From positions 213,611 to 277,610 of the forward strand of contig NZ_SLWN01000007.1 of the NCBI RefSeq assembly GCF_004342025.1: a stretch of 64,000 nt of DNA, in the 5' to 3' direction. A program made the position numbers and the translations under genes. This DNA is from Kribbella steppae. GTDB taxonomy: Bacteria > Actinomycetota > Actinomycetes > Propionibacteriales > Kribbellaceae. The notes below the pieces were generated by a model. It worked only from the letters and a program-made list of their open reading frames with translations. It was not told the DNA's origin and ran no database searches. Every line of letters begins with the position of its first letter. Position 1 is the stretch's first letter. Positions 15,837 through 24,211 of the stretch are shown here, piece by piece.

Positions 15837-16940
15837 TCAATCCTGCAGTCTTTTCACGGCGGCGTCGACGCGCTCGTCGGTGCCGGTGAGCGCAACCCGG
15901 ATGTGCCGCTCCCCCGCCGTGCCGTAGAAGGCTCCCGGCGCGACCAGGATGCCGCGGTCCGCGAGCGCGCCGACCGAGCCGTAGGAGTCGAAGTCGGGGT
16001 GCTCGGCCCACAAGTACAGACCGCCGTTGGACAGGGTGATGACCCATCCGGCATCCGTCAGGGCATCACGCAGTACCGACCGGCGCCGCAGGTACCGCTC
16101 GCGCTGCTCGTCCACGTGCGCGTCGTCGGAGAACCCGGCGGCCATCGCGGCCTGGATCGGCGACGGCACCATCAGACCGGCGTGCTTGCGGACGGCGAGC
16201 AGTTCGGTGACGACCGTCTCGTCACCAGCCACGAAGCCACCGCGGTACCCGGCGAGGTTGGACCGCTTCGAGAGCGAGTGCACCGCGAGCAGGTTGTCGA
16301 AGCTGCCGCCGCACACGTCCGGATGCAGCACCGACACCGGTCGCGAGTCCCAGCCGAACTCGGCGTAGCACTCGTCGCTCACCAGCAGTACGTCGTTCGC
16401 CCGCGCCCACTCGACGGCACGACGCAGGTCCGCCGGCGAGGTGATCTCACCGGACGGGTTCCGCGGGGAGTTGAGGTACGCGACCCGGACCGGCCCGTCG
16501 TACGCCGTCGGATCGGCAACCGGGACACTGGCAGCGCGGGCCAGCGCGGCGCCGGCCTCGTACGTCGGGTACGCGAGGTCCGGAATGAGCACGGTGTCGC
16601 CGGCGCCGATCCCGAGCAGCGTCGGCAGCATCATGATCAGCTCTTTGGTGCCGATCACGGGCAGCACACCGGTCTGCGGGTCCACACCGGGTACGTCGAG
16701 ACGCCGCGCCAGCCAATCCACCGCCGCCTGCCGCACGGCCGACGTACCGATGGTGGTCGGGTACGCCGGCGCCTCGGCCGCATCCGAGAGCGCCCTCTTG
16801 ATCAGGTCCGGCACCGGGTCCACCGGGCTGCCGATGGACAGGTCCACGATCCCGTCAGGATGGGCCGCCGCCTTCTGCTTGTACGGCGCGAGCTTGTCCC
16901 ACGGAAAATCCGGCAACCGGCTGGAAGTCTCGAAGATCAC
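15837..16940 (-). CDS. dapC: succinyldiaminopimelate transaminase
   Basis: A 367-aa fold-type I PLP aminotransferase with the actinobacterial DapC opening (LPDFPWDKLAPYKQKAAAHP). YLNSPRNPSGE carries the substrate-binding Asn, LVSDECYAEF the PLP-contacting Asp and Tyr, and SLSKRSNLAGYRGG the Schiff-base Lys. It converts N-succinyl-2-amino-6-oxopimelate to N-succinyl-diaminopimelate in lysine and peptidoglycan precursor synthesis. The GTG start at 16940 overlaps the stop of the upstream hydrolase gene (GTGA). A TetR gene lies at the head of the same leftward run. Confidence 0.93.
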   Translation of the reverse strand: MIFETSSRLPDFPWDKLAPYKQKAAAHPDGIVDLSIGSPVDPVPDLIKRALSDAAEAPAYPTTIGTSAVRQAAVDWLARRLDVPGVDPQTGVLPVIGTKELIMMLPTLLGIGAGDTVLIPDLAYPTYEAGAALARAASVPVADPTAYDGPVRVAYLNSPRNPSGEITSPADLRRAVEWARANDVLLVSDECYAEFGWDSRPVSVLHPDVCGGSFDNLLAVHSLSKRSNLAGYRGGFVAGDETVVTELLAVRKHAGLMVPSPIQAAMAAGFSDDAHVDEQRERYLRRRSVLRDALTDAGWVITLSNGGLYLWAEHPDFDSYGSVGALADRGILVAPGAFYGTAGERHIRVALTGTDERVDAAVKRLQD

Positions 16941-17839
16941 CCCCGCATTCTCTCCTGTCGGCCGGATCGCCGGTCGGCGGGCGCCCGCTCCGCGAGAAAC
17001 ACGACGGCCTTCTTCACCAGGTCGGGGTCGCGGAGCACCCGGCGGTGCCCCAGTCCTTCGCTGGTCTCGAGGCGCGCGCCCGGCCAGCGGGCGGCAACCT
17101 CAGCACTGCCTTGGTACGACGTCTCGGTGTCGGAGCGATCGTGGATCAGCAGCAGCGGAGGCAACGGCCGGCGAGCGGCCATCTCGGGAATCACCGCGTC
17201 CATCCGGAACGAGTCCATCGGACCGAAGCGAGCGGCGAACCGGCGCAGGAACCCGGACCGGATCCGCGGCCCGAAGCCGAGGAACGCCTCCATCTGGTCG
17301 AGCGTCTCGGTGAAGTCCGTCGCCGTCGCAATGAAGACGACTCGCTCGACCTCGAGCCCGTCGCGCAGCGCGAGTGCGGTGGCCGGCGCACCGAGCGAGT
17401 GCGCGATCACGCCGTACGCCGGTCCCTGCGCGGCAACCACCGCCTTCAGTGCGTCGGCGAGCTCGAGGAGTGTGGACTCGCCCTTGCCCTCGCGCCCCGG
17501 AGCAGAGTCGCCGTGGCTTGGGGCGTCGTACGCGATCACCCGGAAACCTGCGTCGACGAGCGGCTGGATGTGCGCCGCGAGTTGCAGCCCCCAACCGCCC
17601 CAACCGTGGACGAGGTAAATCGGCGGCCCGTCGCCGTACGACTGCCCGCGGATGGCGCCGACCTCGAACGGGGTCGGCGCGGGGATCTCGCCCCGTGGAC
17701 GACGAATCGTCGGCGGTACGGCGGGAACGCGGAACCAGAGCCGGTTGAGCATGCGGACGCCGACCGCGGGTGCGATGCGCTCGAGCAGCCCGAAGGCGAG
17801 ATTCAAGGACCGAACGTTCGTGCTTTTCTTGGCCGCCAT
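16937..17839 (-). CDS. alpha/beta hydrolase
   Basis: A 300-aa cytoplasmic alpha/beta-fold hydrolase. The oxyanion motif is LVHGWGGWG, the nucleophile elbow AHSLGAPAT (Ser), and the acid and His are in LLIHDRSDTET and EGLGHRRVL. The N-terminal 45 residues form an amphipathic helical extension. An ATG with GGAGAAG eight bases upstream supports the start. It lies 29 bp after the TetR gene and overlaps the dapC start, so it sits in a TetR-hydrolase-dapC run. The substrate is unknown, and there is no evident link to lysine synthesis. Confidence 0.88.
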   Translation of the reverse strand: MAAKKSTNVRSLNLAFGLLERIAPAVGVRMLNRLWFRVPAVPPTIRRPRGEIPAPTPFEVGAIRGQSYGDGPPIYLVHGWGGWGLQLAAHIQPLVDAGFRVIAYDAPSHGDSAPGREGKGESTLLELADALKAVVAAQGPAYGVIAHSLGAPATALALRDGLEVERVVFIATATDFTETLDQMEAFLGFGPRIRSGFLRRFAARFGPMDSFRMDAVIPEMAARRPLPPLLLIHDRSDTETSYQGSAEVAARWPGARLETSEGLGHRRVLRDPDLVKKAVVFLAERAPADRRSGRQERMRG

Positions 17840-17868
17840 GAGGTCTTCTCCAGATCAATCAGCAGGGG

Positions 17869-18465
17869 TCAGGGGCGGGCCGCCCGGAGGAGCGCCTCGA
17901 AGGCGGTGCGCGCTCGATCCTCGGCCTTGGGGTCGGCCAGCAGCCGGCTGGCGTGGTGGTACGACAACAGGACGCCTCTGATGTCGAAGGCGTACTGCTC
18001 GGGGTCGGCGTCGGGGCGGAAGTGGCCCTCGTTGATGCCCGTCCGGAACACGTTGGCGAGCAGCTCTCCGTAGTCGCGCTCGGCGCTCACGACGCGGTCG
18101 CGGACCGGACTCGGAGGTGCATCGTCGAGCTCGGCGGAGACGCTGGCGAAGAAGCATCCGCCGGGGAGGGCGAGGTCGCCGTTGTCCCAGCGGAGCTTGC
18201 GGTCGAAGAGCTCGCGCAGCCGCGGTTCGCCGCGCGGAGCCTGGAGAGCCGGCCGGACCACCCGCTCCGCGAACAACTCGGACGCCCGGTCTACCACCGC
18301 GACCTGGAGCTGCTCCTTGGACCGGAAGTGTGCGAACAGCCCACTCTTCGACAGCTGCATCCGGTCGGCCAGCAACCCGATGGTGAGCCCGCTCAACCCG
18401 GCTGCACTGACCACCCGCGCAGCCTCGTCCAGCACGGCAGCCCGAGTCTCCTCGCCTTTACTCAC
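17869..18465 (-). CDS. TetR/AcrR family regulator
   Basis: A 198-aa regulator. The N-terminal helix-turn-helix is LTIGLLADRMQLSKSGLFAHF, with the usual following FRSKEQLQ. The C-terminal ligand domain carries LPGGCFFASVSAELDD, as in the YcdC-like C-terminal family. I take the GTG at 18465 rather than an upstream in-frame ATG at 18501, because TTTTAT stands six bases before the GTG and the protein then starts just before the first helix. It probably regulates itself and the hydrolase gene behind it. Confidence 0.88.
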   Translation of the reverse strand: MSKGEETRAAVLDEAARVVSAAGLSGLTIGLLADRMQLSKSGLFAHFRSKEQLQVAVVDRASELFAERVVRPALQAPRGEPRLRELFDRKLRWDNGDLALPGGCFFASVSAELDDAPPSPVRDRVVSAERDYGELLANVFRTGINEGHFRPDADPEQYAFDIRGVLLSYHHASRLLADPKAEDRARTAFEALLRAARP

Positions 18466-18522
18466 CCCTCGATAAAAGCACGACCGTTCGCTCCCCGGCA
18501 AGCGGTCAGCAGGATTTTCCCC

Positions 18523-18612
18523 GGGTCGACCTTGGTGAGGATCTGGTCGGCGATGGACTTCAACTGCGCGAGCTGCTCGGGGTCAGGGCGTCGATCGGCC
18601 CCAACAGCTTCT
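18523..18612 (-). pseudogene. frameshifted remnant of a MarR-type C-terminus (tentative)
   Basis: The 288-base gap 18466-18753 holds one suggestive fragment. Read leftward, one frame gives LLGPIDALTP and, after a one-base shift, the next gives EQLAQLKSIADQILTKVDPG. Together they resemble the last helix of MarR regulators (L-T-P-E-Q-L...L..I.D.IL). There is no start, helix-turn-helix or intact frame, so I call it a decayed remnant at best. Confidence 0.3.
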
Positions 18613-18753
18613 AGCCCCGGGCCCACACCGGTGCTCCGTCTACCAGGTCGGCGAGAGGCACGACTCTGACCGCTCGATGTTGTCGCGGGCCACGAAGTCC
18701 GCGCGGGCCTGCGAGCGGATACTCGGTGCGTCAAGCAACCGAACGGAGCGCGC

Positions 18754-19401
18754 ATGTACGTCGACCCGGACTACGCCGAACCCGACCTCGACGAGGTGAC
18801 CCGGCTGATCGAGGCCCAGCCGTTCGCCACCCTGGTGACAGACCAGCCCGAGCTGCGGATCGCGCACGTCCCGGTCCAGGTACGGCGGGACGACGGAATC
18901 CAGATCGTGGCCCACGTGGCCGGCCTCGACCCGTTCGCGGAATCGATCCGGCAGCGGGCCCGGATCCTGATCAGCGTGCTCGGCCCGTCGGTGTACGTGA
19001 GCCCGGCCTGGTACGCGAGCCGCGGGCTGCCGACGTACAACTTCGTCGCGATCGAGCTGCGCGGGCAGGCAGAGCCGCTCGACGATCCGGACGCCGTACG
19101 GGCGCATCTGATGCGGCTGGTCCAGGACCACGAGCAGGCGCTGAACCCTGGTGATCAGAAGGCGCGGTGGCGCGTGGACGACTGGGCGCGGGACCGGACG
19201 ACGGGGTTGCTGCCGGAGCTGCAGGCGTTCACCCTGCGGGTCGAGCAGGTGACCGCGAAGGTGAAGATGGGTCAGAACCGGACCGAAGGCGATCGGGTCG
19301 GGACGATGGCCGCCCTGCATGAGTCGCCGCGCACGGACCACCAGGTTGTGCAAGGTTTGATGCGGGCTCGGTACGACGATCAGGGCGGGGTGAAGGGGTG
19401 A
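18754..19401 (+). CDS. PaiB-type FMN-binding regulator/oxidoreductase-like protein
   Basis: A 215-aa protein of the FMN-binding negative transcriptional regulator family (PaiB). The N-terminus MYVDPDYAEPD and the strands LGPSVYVSPAWYAS and LPTYNFVAIE form the split-barrel flavin fold. The C-terminal motif KMGQNRTEGDR corresponds to the conserved K.SQNR..DR of PaiB. In Bacillus it represses degradative enzyme and sporulation genes, but flavin-enzyme roles are equally possible. The ATG has GGAG nine bases upstream. It is first in an operon, three bases ahead of the sarcosine-oxidase-like gene. Confidence 0.9.
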   Translation: MYVDPDYAEPDLDEVTRLIEAQPFATLVTDQPELRIAHVPVQVRRDDGIQIVAHVAGLDPFAESIRQRARILISVLGPSVYVSPAWYASRGLPTYNFVAIELRGQAEPLDDPDAVRAHLMRLVQDHEQALNPGDQKARWRVDDWARDRTTGLLPELQAFTLRVEQVTAKVKMGQNRTEGDRVGTMAALHESPRTDHQVVQGLMRARYDDQGGVKG

Positions 19402-19404
19402 GCG

Positions 19405-20469
19405 ATGACCTACGACGTTGCGGTGGTCGGCGCGGGGGCGATGGGGTCGGCGGCCGCGCGGGCGTTGGCGGCCGCCGGGCGTGAGGTCGTCGTCCTCGAG
19501 CAGTACGAGCTGGGCCATGTCCGAGGTGGGTCGCACGGTGGGACCCGGCTGTTCCGGCCGGCCGCGGACAACGCCGAGGTCGCGCGGCTGACCGAGCAGG
19601 CCCGCGGGCTGTGGCGAGAACTCGAGGAAGAGTCCGGCGAGACGCTGTTCGAGGTGACTGGCGGGATCGACCACGGGGTCGATGACGCCGCGATCGAGAC
19701 GTTCGAGGCCCTGCATCCCACTGGCCAGGTGCTCAGCATGGAAGAGGCGACGGAGCGCTGGTCCGGCATGCGGTTCGCGGGCCCGGTGTTGTATCAGCCT
19801 GGTTCGGGACGTCTGTACGCCGACCGCACCGTCAGCGCACTCCAGAGAGTGGCGAACGCCGAGTTCCGGGATCAGTCGCCGGTGAAGGCGCTGAAGATCC
19901 ACGACGGCCTTGTCGAGCTCGACGTACCTGGTGGGGCGGTGCGGGCGCGGCAGGTGGTGGTGACGGCCGGTGCGTGGGCTCCGAAGTTGCTGACCGGGTT
20001 GGTGCCGTTGCCGCCGTTCAAGGTGACGCAGGAGCAGCCGCGCTTCTTCGCGCCGGTGTCGGACGACCTGGACTGGCCGAGCTTCGTGCACGGGCGCAAG
20101 GCGGTCTATGGGCTGTTCGAGCCGGGGTCCGGTGTGAAGGTCGGGCTGCATGCCACCGGGCCGGTCGTCGACCCGGATACGCGGGACTTCGCGGTGGAGC
20201 CGGAGTCAGATGCCCGGCTACTTCGGTACGTCGAGGAGTGGTTCCCCGGCCTGGATGCCAGCCGGTCAACCGCGATCAGCTGTCTGTACGACAACACGCC
20301 GACCGACAACTTCGTCATCGACCGGGTCGGGCCGATCACGGTCGCGGTCGGGTTCTGCGGGCAGGGGTTCAAGTTCGTGCCGCTGATCGGTGAGTACATC
20401 CGCGATCTGGTCACCGGCGAGTCGTCGGTGCCGTCCCGCTTCCGGCTCAGCAGCCATGCGGGAGATTAG
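19405..20469 (+). CDS. sarcosine oxidase / N-methyltryptophan oxidase-like FAD enzyme
   Basis: A 354-aa monomeric-sarcosine-oxidase family protein. The N-terminal dinucleotide motif is VVGAGAMGSAAARALA, followed by LEQYELGH and SHGGTRLFRPA. The covalent-FAD Cys is in ISCLYDNTPTD (about residue 293), and the C-terminal motif is GFCGQGFKFVP. Such enzymes oxidise N-methyl or secondary amines, producing hydrogen peroxide and an aldehyde. It is tightly packed (three bases before, two after) between a PaiB-like and an amidohydrolase gene, so the three probably form one amine catabolism pathway. Confidence 0.9.
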   Translation: MTYDVAVVGAGAMGSAAARALAAAGREVVVLEQYELGHVRGGSHGGTRLFRPAADNAEVARLTEQARGLWRELEEESGETLFEVTGGIDHGVDDAAIETFEALHPTGQVLSMEEATERWSGMRFAGPVLYQPGSGRLYADRTVSALQRVANAEFRDQSPVKALKIHDGLVELDVPGGAVRARQVVVTAGAWAPKLLTGLVPLPPFKVTQEQPRFFAPVSDDLDWPSFVHGRKAVYGLFEPGSGVKVGLHATGPVVDPDTRDFAVEPESDARLLRYVEEWFPGLDASRSTAISCLYDNTPTDNFVIDRVGPITVAVGFCGQGFKFVPLIGEYIRDLVTGESSVPSRFRLSSHAGD

Positions 20470-20471
20470 CG

Positions 20472-21593
20472 ATGCTCGGCGACCACATCGTGGGCCTGTC
20501 GCTGGTGGATCACCACATCCACGGCGCCATCATAGGTCCGCTGGACCGGGCCGGCTTCGAGCAGCTGATCACTGAGTCGGACCGGCCCGTCCCACCGTGG
20601 ATGTCGACGTTCGACTCCCAGCTGGGCTTGGCGATCCGCCGGTACTGCGCACCGCTCTTAGGACTGGCTCCACACGCTTCAGCGGACGACTACCTGGCAG
20701 CACGTTCCCAGCTGGGTGAGGAGGCGGTGAACCGGCTCTTCCTCGGTGCAGCCGGAGTGAGCGACTACCTGGTGGATACCGGCTATCTGGGTGATGCAGT
20801 GACCGATGTCGACGAGCTGGCCAAGCTGAGTGGCTCCCGCGCGCATGAGGTGGTGCGACTGGAGTCCGAGCTGGAGTACGTCGCCTCACAGGAGTCCACC
20901 GTGACCGCCGTACCTGATGCGCTCGTACGGCGACTTGAGGAGCGGACTGCCGGGGCTGTCGGGCTGAAGAGCATCGTCGCGTATCGGCACGGGTTCGACT
21001 TCGACCCGGCTGAGCCGAGTGCGGCCGACGTACTCACTGCTCTGGATCGCTGGTACGCGTCGGGCGCTTCACGTGTCACGGACCCGGTGCTCCTGCGCTG
21101 GTTGCTGTGGACGGGTGCGCGACGTGGTCTGCCACTACAACTGCACGCCGGCTTCGGTGACCCAGACCTGCAGTTGCGCAAGGCTGACCCGCTGCTCCTG
21201 ACTGAGTGGCTGCGTCTGGTCGAGCCGGTCGGCGCACAGGTGGTGTTGCTGCACTGCTACCCCTTCCACCGTGAGGCCGGGTACCTCGCACACGCCTTCC
21301 CACACGTCAGTTTCGACCTAGGCCTCACCACCATGTACGTCGGAGCGCGGGCGGCAGCTGTACTCGCGGAAGGACTGGAGCTCGCGCCGTTCGCCAAGGT
21401 GCTCTACTCCTCCGACGCGTGGGGACCTGCCGAGCTGCACTACCTCGGAGCCACAGTGTGGCGGCGTGCGGTCACGTCTGTGCTCAGCGGCTTCGTGGAG
21501 CAGGGTGACTGGTCCGCCGACGACGCTGCACGCGTGGCGACGCTGTGGGGTCGTGAGAACGCCGTGCGCCTCTACAACCTCGATCAGAGGTAG
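20472..21593 (+). CDS. amidohydrolase family protein (FluG N-terminal-like)
   Basis: A 373-aa TIM-barrel amidohydrolase. The metal motif is DHHIHG (residues 13-18), with a Lys in GLKSIVAYRHG, metal His residues in LQLHAGFGDPD and LLHCYPFHREAGYLA, and the catalytic Asp in YSSDAWGPAE. It resembles the amidohydrolase half of fungal FluG and bacterial proteins paired with glutamine-synthetase-like gamma-glutamyl-amine ligases. No ligase is adjacent here. The start is two bases after the oxidase stop, so it is cotranscribed. Its 3' end overlaps the convergent GroES-like gene by ten bases. Function in amine or amide breakdown is inferred from context. Confidence 0.87.
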   Translation: MLGDHIVGLSLVDHHIHGAIIGPLDRAGFEQLITESDRPVPPWMSTFDSQLGLAIRRYCAPLLGLAPHASADDYLAARSQLGEEAVNRLFLGAAGVSDYLVDTGYLGDAVTDVDELAKLSGSRAHEVVRLESELEYVASQESTVTAVPDALVRRLEERTAGAVGLKSIVAYRHGFDFDPAEPSAADVLTALDRWYASGASRVTDPVLLRWLLWTGARRGLPLQLHAGFGDPDLQLRKADPLLLTEWLRLVEPVGAQVVLLHCYPFHREAGYLAHAFPHVSFDLGLTTMYVGARAAAVLAEGLELAPFAKVLYSSDAWGPAELHYLGATVWRRAVTSVLSGFVEQGDWSADDAARVATLWGRENAVRLYNLDQR

Positions 21594-21922
21594 AGGCCGG
21601 TCTGGCCGTCCTCGAGACGGCCGGCCGCGACCGCGTGTAGGTCACGCTCGCGGAGCAGGATGTAGTCGTCGCCGCGGACCTCGACCTCGGCCCGGTCCTC
21701 CGGGTCGAACAGGACCCGGTCATCCACCTCGACCGTGCGCACGTTGGCGCCGACGGCAACCACCTTCGCCCAGGCGAGCCGGCGGCCCATCTGCGCGGTG
21801 GCGGGGATCAGGATGCCGGCCGAGGACTTCCGCTCCCCCTCCTGCTCGAGGGAGACCAGCACCCGGTCGTGCAGCATCCGGATCGGCAGTTTGTCGTCGG
21901 ACAGCCGCTTGCGAGGAGTCAC
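21584..21922 (-). CDS. GroES-like co-chaperonin family protein
   Basis: A 112-aa protein. After a basic 14-residue lead (TPRKRLSDDKLPI) comes the GroES fold: MLHDRVLVSLEQEGERKSSA, then GILIPATAQ and a typical ending ELRERDLHAV-type strand (YILLRERDLHAV). It differs from canonical GroES in the mobile loop and dome and is not next to groEL, so it is a divergent paralogue whose partner is unclear. The GTG start overlaps the DUF3618 gene stop by GTGA. It is last in the leftward operon. Confidence 0.85.
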   Translation of the reverse strand: MTPRKRLSDDKLPIRMLHDRVLVSLEQEGERKSSAGILIPATAQMGRRLAWAKVVAVGANVRTVEVDDRVLFDPEDRAEVEVRGDDYILLRERDLHAVAAGRLEDGQTGLYL

Positions 21923-22185
21923 CGGCGACCCACCAGCCGACGGATCAGCAGCAGCACGGCGAGCACGCCGACCGCGGCACCGCCGACCGCGACGATCTTC
22001 TGCGTCCGCAACTGGCCGCGCTCGTCGAACACCTGCGCCTTGGCCTGCTCGACCTGCCGCTTCGCGACGTTCTTCGGGTGCGCCCGGTCGACCAGTTCGT
22101 CCACGGTCGAGGCCAGTCGCGCGCGGGTGGCGGCGATGTCCGCCTCGATCTGCTCGGGGGTCCGAGCCGCCCTCGTGTCCGACAC
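21919..22185 (-). CDS. DUF3618 single-pass membrane protein
   Basis: An 88-aa protein. TPEQIEADIAATRARLASTV (about 8-27) is the DUF3618 signature, a helix found in small actinobacterial membrane proteins often encoded with phage-holin-family and DUF4235 proteins. Residues about 60-82 (IVAVGGAAVGVLAVLLLI) form one membrane helix followed by RRLVGRR, so the N-terminus probably faces the cytoplasm. I chose the GTG at 22185, which has GGGAG ten bases upstream; longer in-frame versions lack family similarity. It is coupled to the GroES-like gene. Confidence 0.85.
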   Translation of the reverse strand: MSDTRAARTPEQIEADIAATRARLASTVDELVDRAHPKNVAKRQVEQAKAQVFDERGQLRTQKIVAVGGAAVGVLAVLLLIRRLVGRR

Positions 22186-22277
22186 CTGTCGACGCTCCCT
22201 TCGTTCCTGGGGGCTGCCCCGGACCACCCTCACTGGGTGGATGGCCGGGCCTGCCCTGCTGACTCCATCCTCGCAGG

Positions 22278-23321
22278 TCATGCCTGCAAGTCGACGACCA
22301 CCTTGATGTCATCCGGTTCCCGGACCAATGCCTCGGGCCAGTCGGACAGCGGCACGGTCCGCGTGATCAGCCGCTCCAGCCAGCTCTTGTCGGCGGTCTG
22401 GAGGATATCGACCGCGTCGGCGTAGTGCCGTTTGGCCGCGTTCACCGAGCCCACCAAGGCGACGTTGCGGACGACCAGCTGGCGGGTCAGGGCATCCAGC
22501 TGTACGTCGATCGTCGCAGGGCCGGGCGAGATGCCGGTCAGGCACATGACACCAGCCGGTCCGAGTAGCTTGGCGCAGTCGAACACCACCTGCCCGGCCC
22601 CGGTCGCCTCGATCACCACGTCCGGCGTGACAGTCAGGTCTGTCAGGTCGGTGAGAAACGTCCCACCGAGTGCACTCACCAGCTCAGGCTTCGGTCCGTC
22701 CTTGGTCCGGTCCAGGACATGGACGTCGTACCCGCGCTGCGTCGCGATCAGAGCCGCGAGCAGACCGATCGGACCGGCCCCGGTGACGAGCACGTGCTCC
22801 GGTCCGAACCACGACCGCGACGCGACCCGGTCGACCTGCTCCCACGCCTTGGCGAGGATGCTGGCGGGCTCCACGAGCACACCGAGGTGGCCGAGCTGCG
22901 CTGGGACCGCTGCGGCGAAGTACGGATCGACTCGCCAGCGCTCGGCGCCGTACCCGTCCATCTCCTTGATGCCGCGCTCGGTGTACCGCCCGTTGCGGCA
23001 GAAGTCCCACTCACCGCGTGCACAGGCCGGACACGGCTCAGGGTCGGGCCTGCGGACCACACCGGCCACCAGGTCACCGGGACTGAAGCCGGAGCCGTCT
23101 GGCGCCTCCAGGACCCGTCCCAGCGACTCATGGCCGATCACGAGCTGGTCCGAGCCCGGCCTGCCGGTGCCGAACTGTCCGGAGACCAACTCGACGTCCG
23201 TGCCACAGATCCCGGTGAGCAGTCCCTCGACCAGGATCGAACCGTCTGTGATGGGCGGCTCGTCGACCTCCCCTACCGCGGCTGAGTCAGCTTTCCCCGT
23301 CGTCACTGTCATCGCCCGCAT
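22278..23321 (-). CDS. zinc-dependent glucose 1-dehydrogenase-like alcohol dehydrogenase
   Basis: A 347-aa medium-chain dehydrogenase. The catalytic zinc site is GICGTDVELV (Cys) and IGHESLG (His, Glu). Structural zinc Cys residues are in CPACARGEWDFC, and the cofactor motif is VTGAGPIGLLAAL. The C-terminal half resembles archaeal-type glucose 1-dehydrogenase, including the region VGSVNAAKRHYADAV. It would oxidise glucose or another aldose to the lactone with NAD(P). The ATG at 23321 has GGAG seven bases upstream. It lies 47 bp behind the transglutaminase gene in the same direction, so it may be cotranscribed with the ATP-grasp triad. Confidence 0.88.
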   Translation of the reverse strand: MRAMTVTTGKADSAAVGEVDEPPITDGSILVEGLLTGICGTDVELVSGQFGTGRPGSDQLVIGHESLGRVLEAPDGSGFSPGDLVAGVVRRPDPEPCPACARGEWDFCRNGRYTERGIKEMDGYGAERWRVDPYFAAAVPAQLGHLGVLVEPASILAKAWEQVDRVASRSWFGPEHVLVTGAGPIGLLAALIATQRGYDVHVLDRTKDGPKPELVSALGGTFLTDLTDLTVTPDVVIEATGAGQVVFDCAKLLGPAGVMCLTGISPGPATIDVQLDALTRQLVVRNVALVGSVNAAKRHYADAVDILQTADKSWLERLITRTVPLSDWPEALVREPDDIKVVVDLQA

Positions 23322-23368
23322 GGATCCACTCCATCCTGCGTCATCTGCGCACGCAAGTTGCCGCGCCC

Positions 23369-24211
23369 TCAGGCCAGGCGGGTCATGTCTACGGTGACCT
23401 CGATTGCGGTGGCCGCACCGCCGGAGTAGATGCCCTTCAGCGGGGACACATCGGCGTAGTCCCGGCCTGTGGCCACCCAGACGTGCCGGTGGCCGATCGG
23501 GAGGTCGTTGGTCGGGTCGAAGCCCCACCAGTCGCCGGTCCAGGTCTCTACCCAGGCGTGGCTCTCTCCCACGACTGTCTCGCCCACCGCGGCGTCGGGC
23601 TCGGTGTGGAGGTAGCCGGATACGTAGCGGGCGGGTACGCCGACCGCGCGCAGCATCGCGAGCGTGAGATGTGCGTAGTCCTGGCACACGCCCTCCCCCG
23701 CCTGCCAAGCGTCGATGGCGGACGAGTGCACTCCGGTGGTGCCGCGCTGGTACTTCAGTTTGCCGTGCACACACTTGGACACTGCCAGCACGGTCTCCTG
23801 CGGGGTAAGGCCCTTGCGCAACGATCGAGCTACCGCGGCCAGCTCACGATGCTTCGGCACGTAGGTGGTCCACTCGAGGTACTCGGCGTACCTGTCGAGC
23901 GACTCGGCCGACCGCACCTGCGCCCAGGTCGCGTCGACCGCCGGGGGCGGCTCCTCGGTCGTCTCGACCACAGACGCCGCCACGACCTTCAGCTCGGTGT
24001 GCGGGGTGTGCAAGTCGAAGGAGTTGACCTCGGTGCCCCAGTAGTCCACGTACTTGTAGGCCCTGGTGGCCGGCACTGTCTCGAGCCGGGCAACCATGAG
24101 GTTCTGCCGGTCGTCGCTGCGCGGTGTGAGCCGTGCTTCGTTGTAGGACTGGGTTACCGGTGTCGCATAGCGGTAGCCGGTTGTGTGCACTACCCGGAGA
24201 CGCCACTTCAC
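23369..24211 (-). CDS. transglutaminase-like protein of the ATP-grasp/alpha-E cluster
   Basis: A 280-aa protein. An N-terminal beta domain (VVHTTGYRYATPVTQSYNEA) is the bacterial transglutaminase-like N-domain. The papain-like core has Cys176 (GEGVCQDYAHL), His219 (ESHAWVETW) and Asp232 (WGFDPTND), a complete catalytic triad. No signal peptide, so it acts in the cytoplasm. The GTG start at 24211 has GGAGG upstream and overlaps the alpha-E gene stop by GTGA. This trio of families is conserved across bacteria and has been predicted by comparative genomics to make or modify a peptide; the chemistry is unproven. Confidence 0.92.
   Translation of the reverse strand: MKWRLRVVHTTGYRYATPVTQSYNEARLTPRSDDRQNLMVARLETVPATRAYKYVDYWGTEVNSFDLHTPHTELKVVAASVVETTEEPPPAVDATWAQVRSAESLDRYAEYLEWTTYVPKHRELAAVARSLRKGLTPQETVLAVSKCVHGKLKYQRGTTGVHSSAIDAWQAGEGVCQDYAHLTLAMLRAVGVPARYVSGYLHTEPDAAVGETVVGESHAWVETWTGDWWGFDPTNDLPIGHRHVWVATGRDYADVSPLKGIYSGGAATAIEVTVDMTRLA

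Noticed and set aside
18462..18755. 97-codon leftward open frame between TetR and PaiB
   Set aside because: Most of it has no protein-like pattern; only a short MarR-like tail is notable, and it needs a frameshift.
18640..20151. 503-codon leftward open frame opposite PaiB and the sarcosine-oxidase-like gene
   Set aside because: Arg/Pro/His-rich with no motifs; the opposite strand carries two complete conserved proteins.
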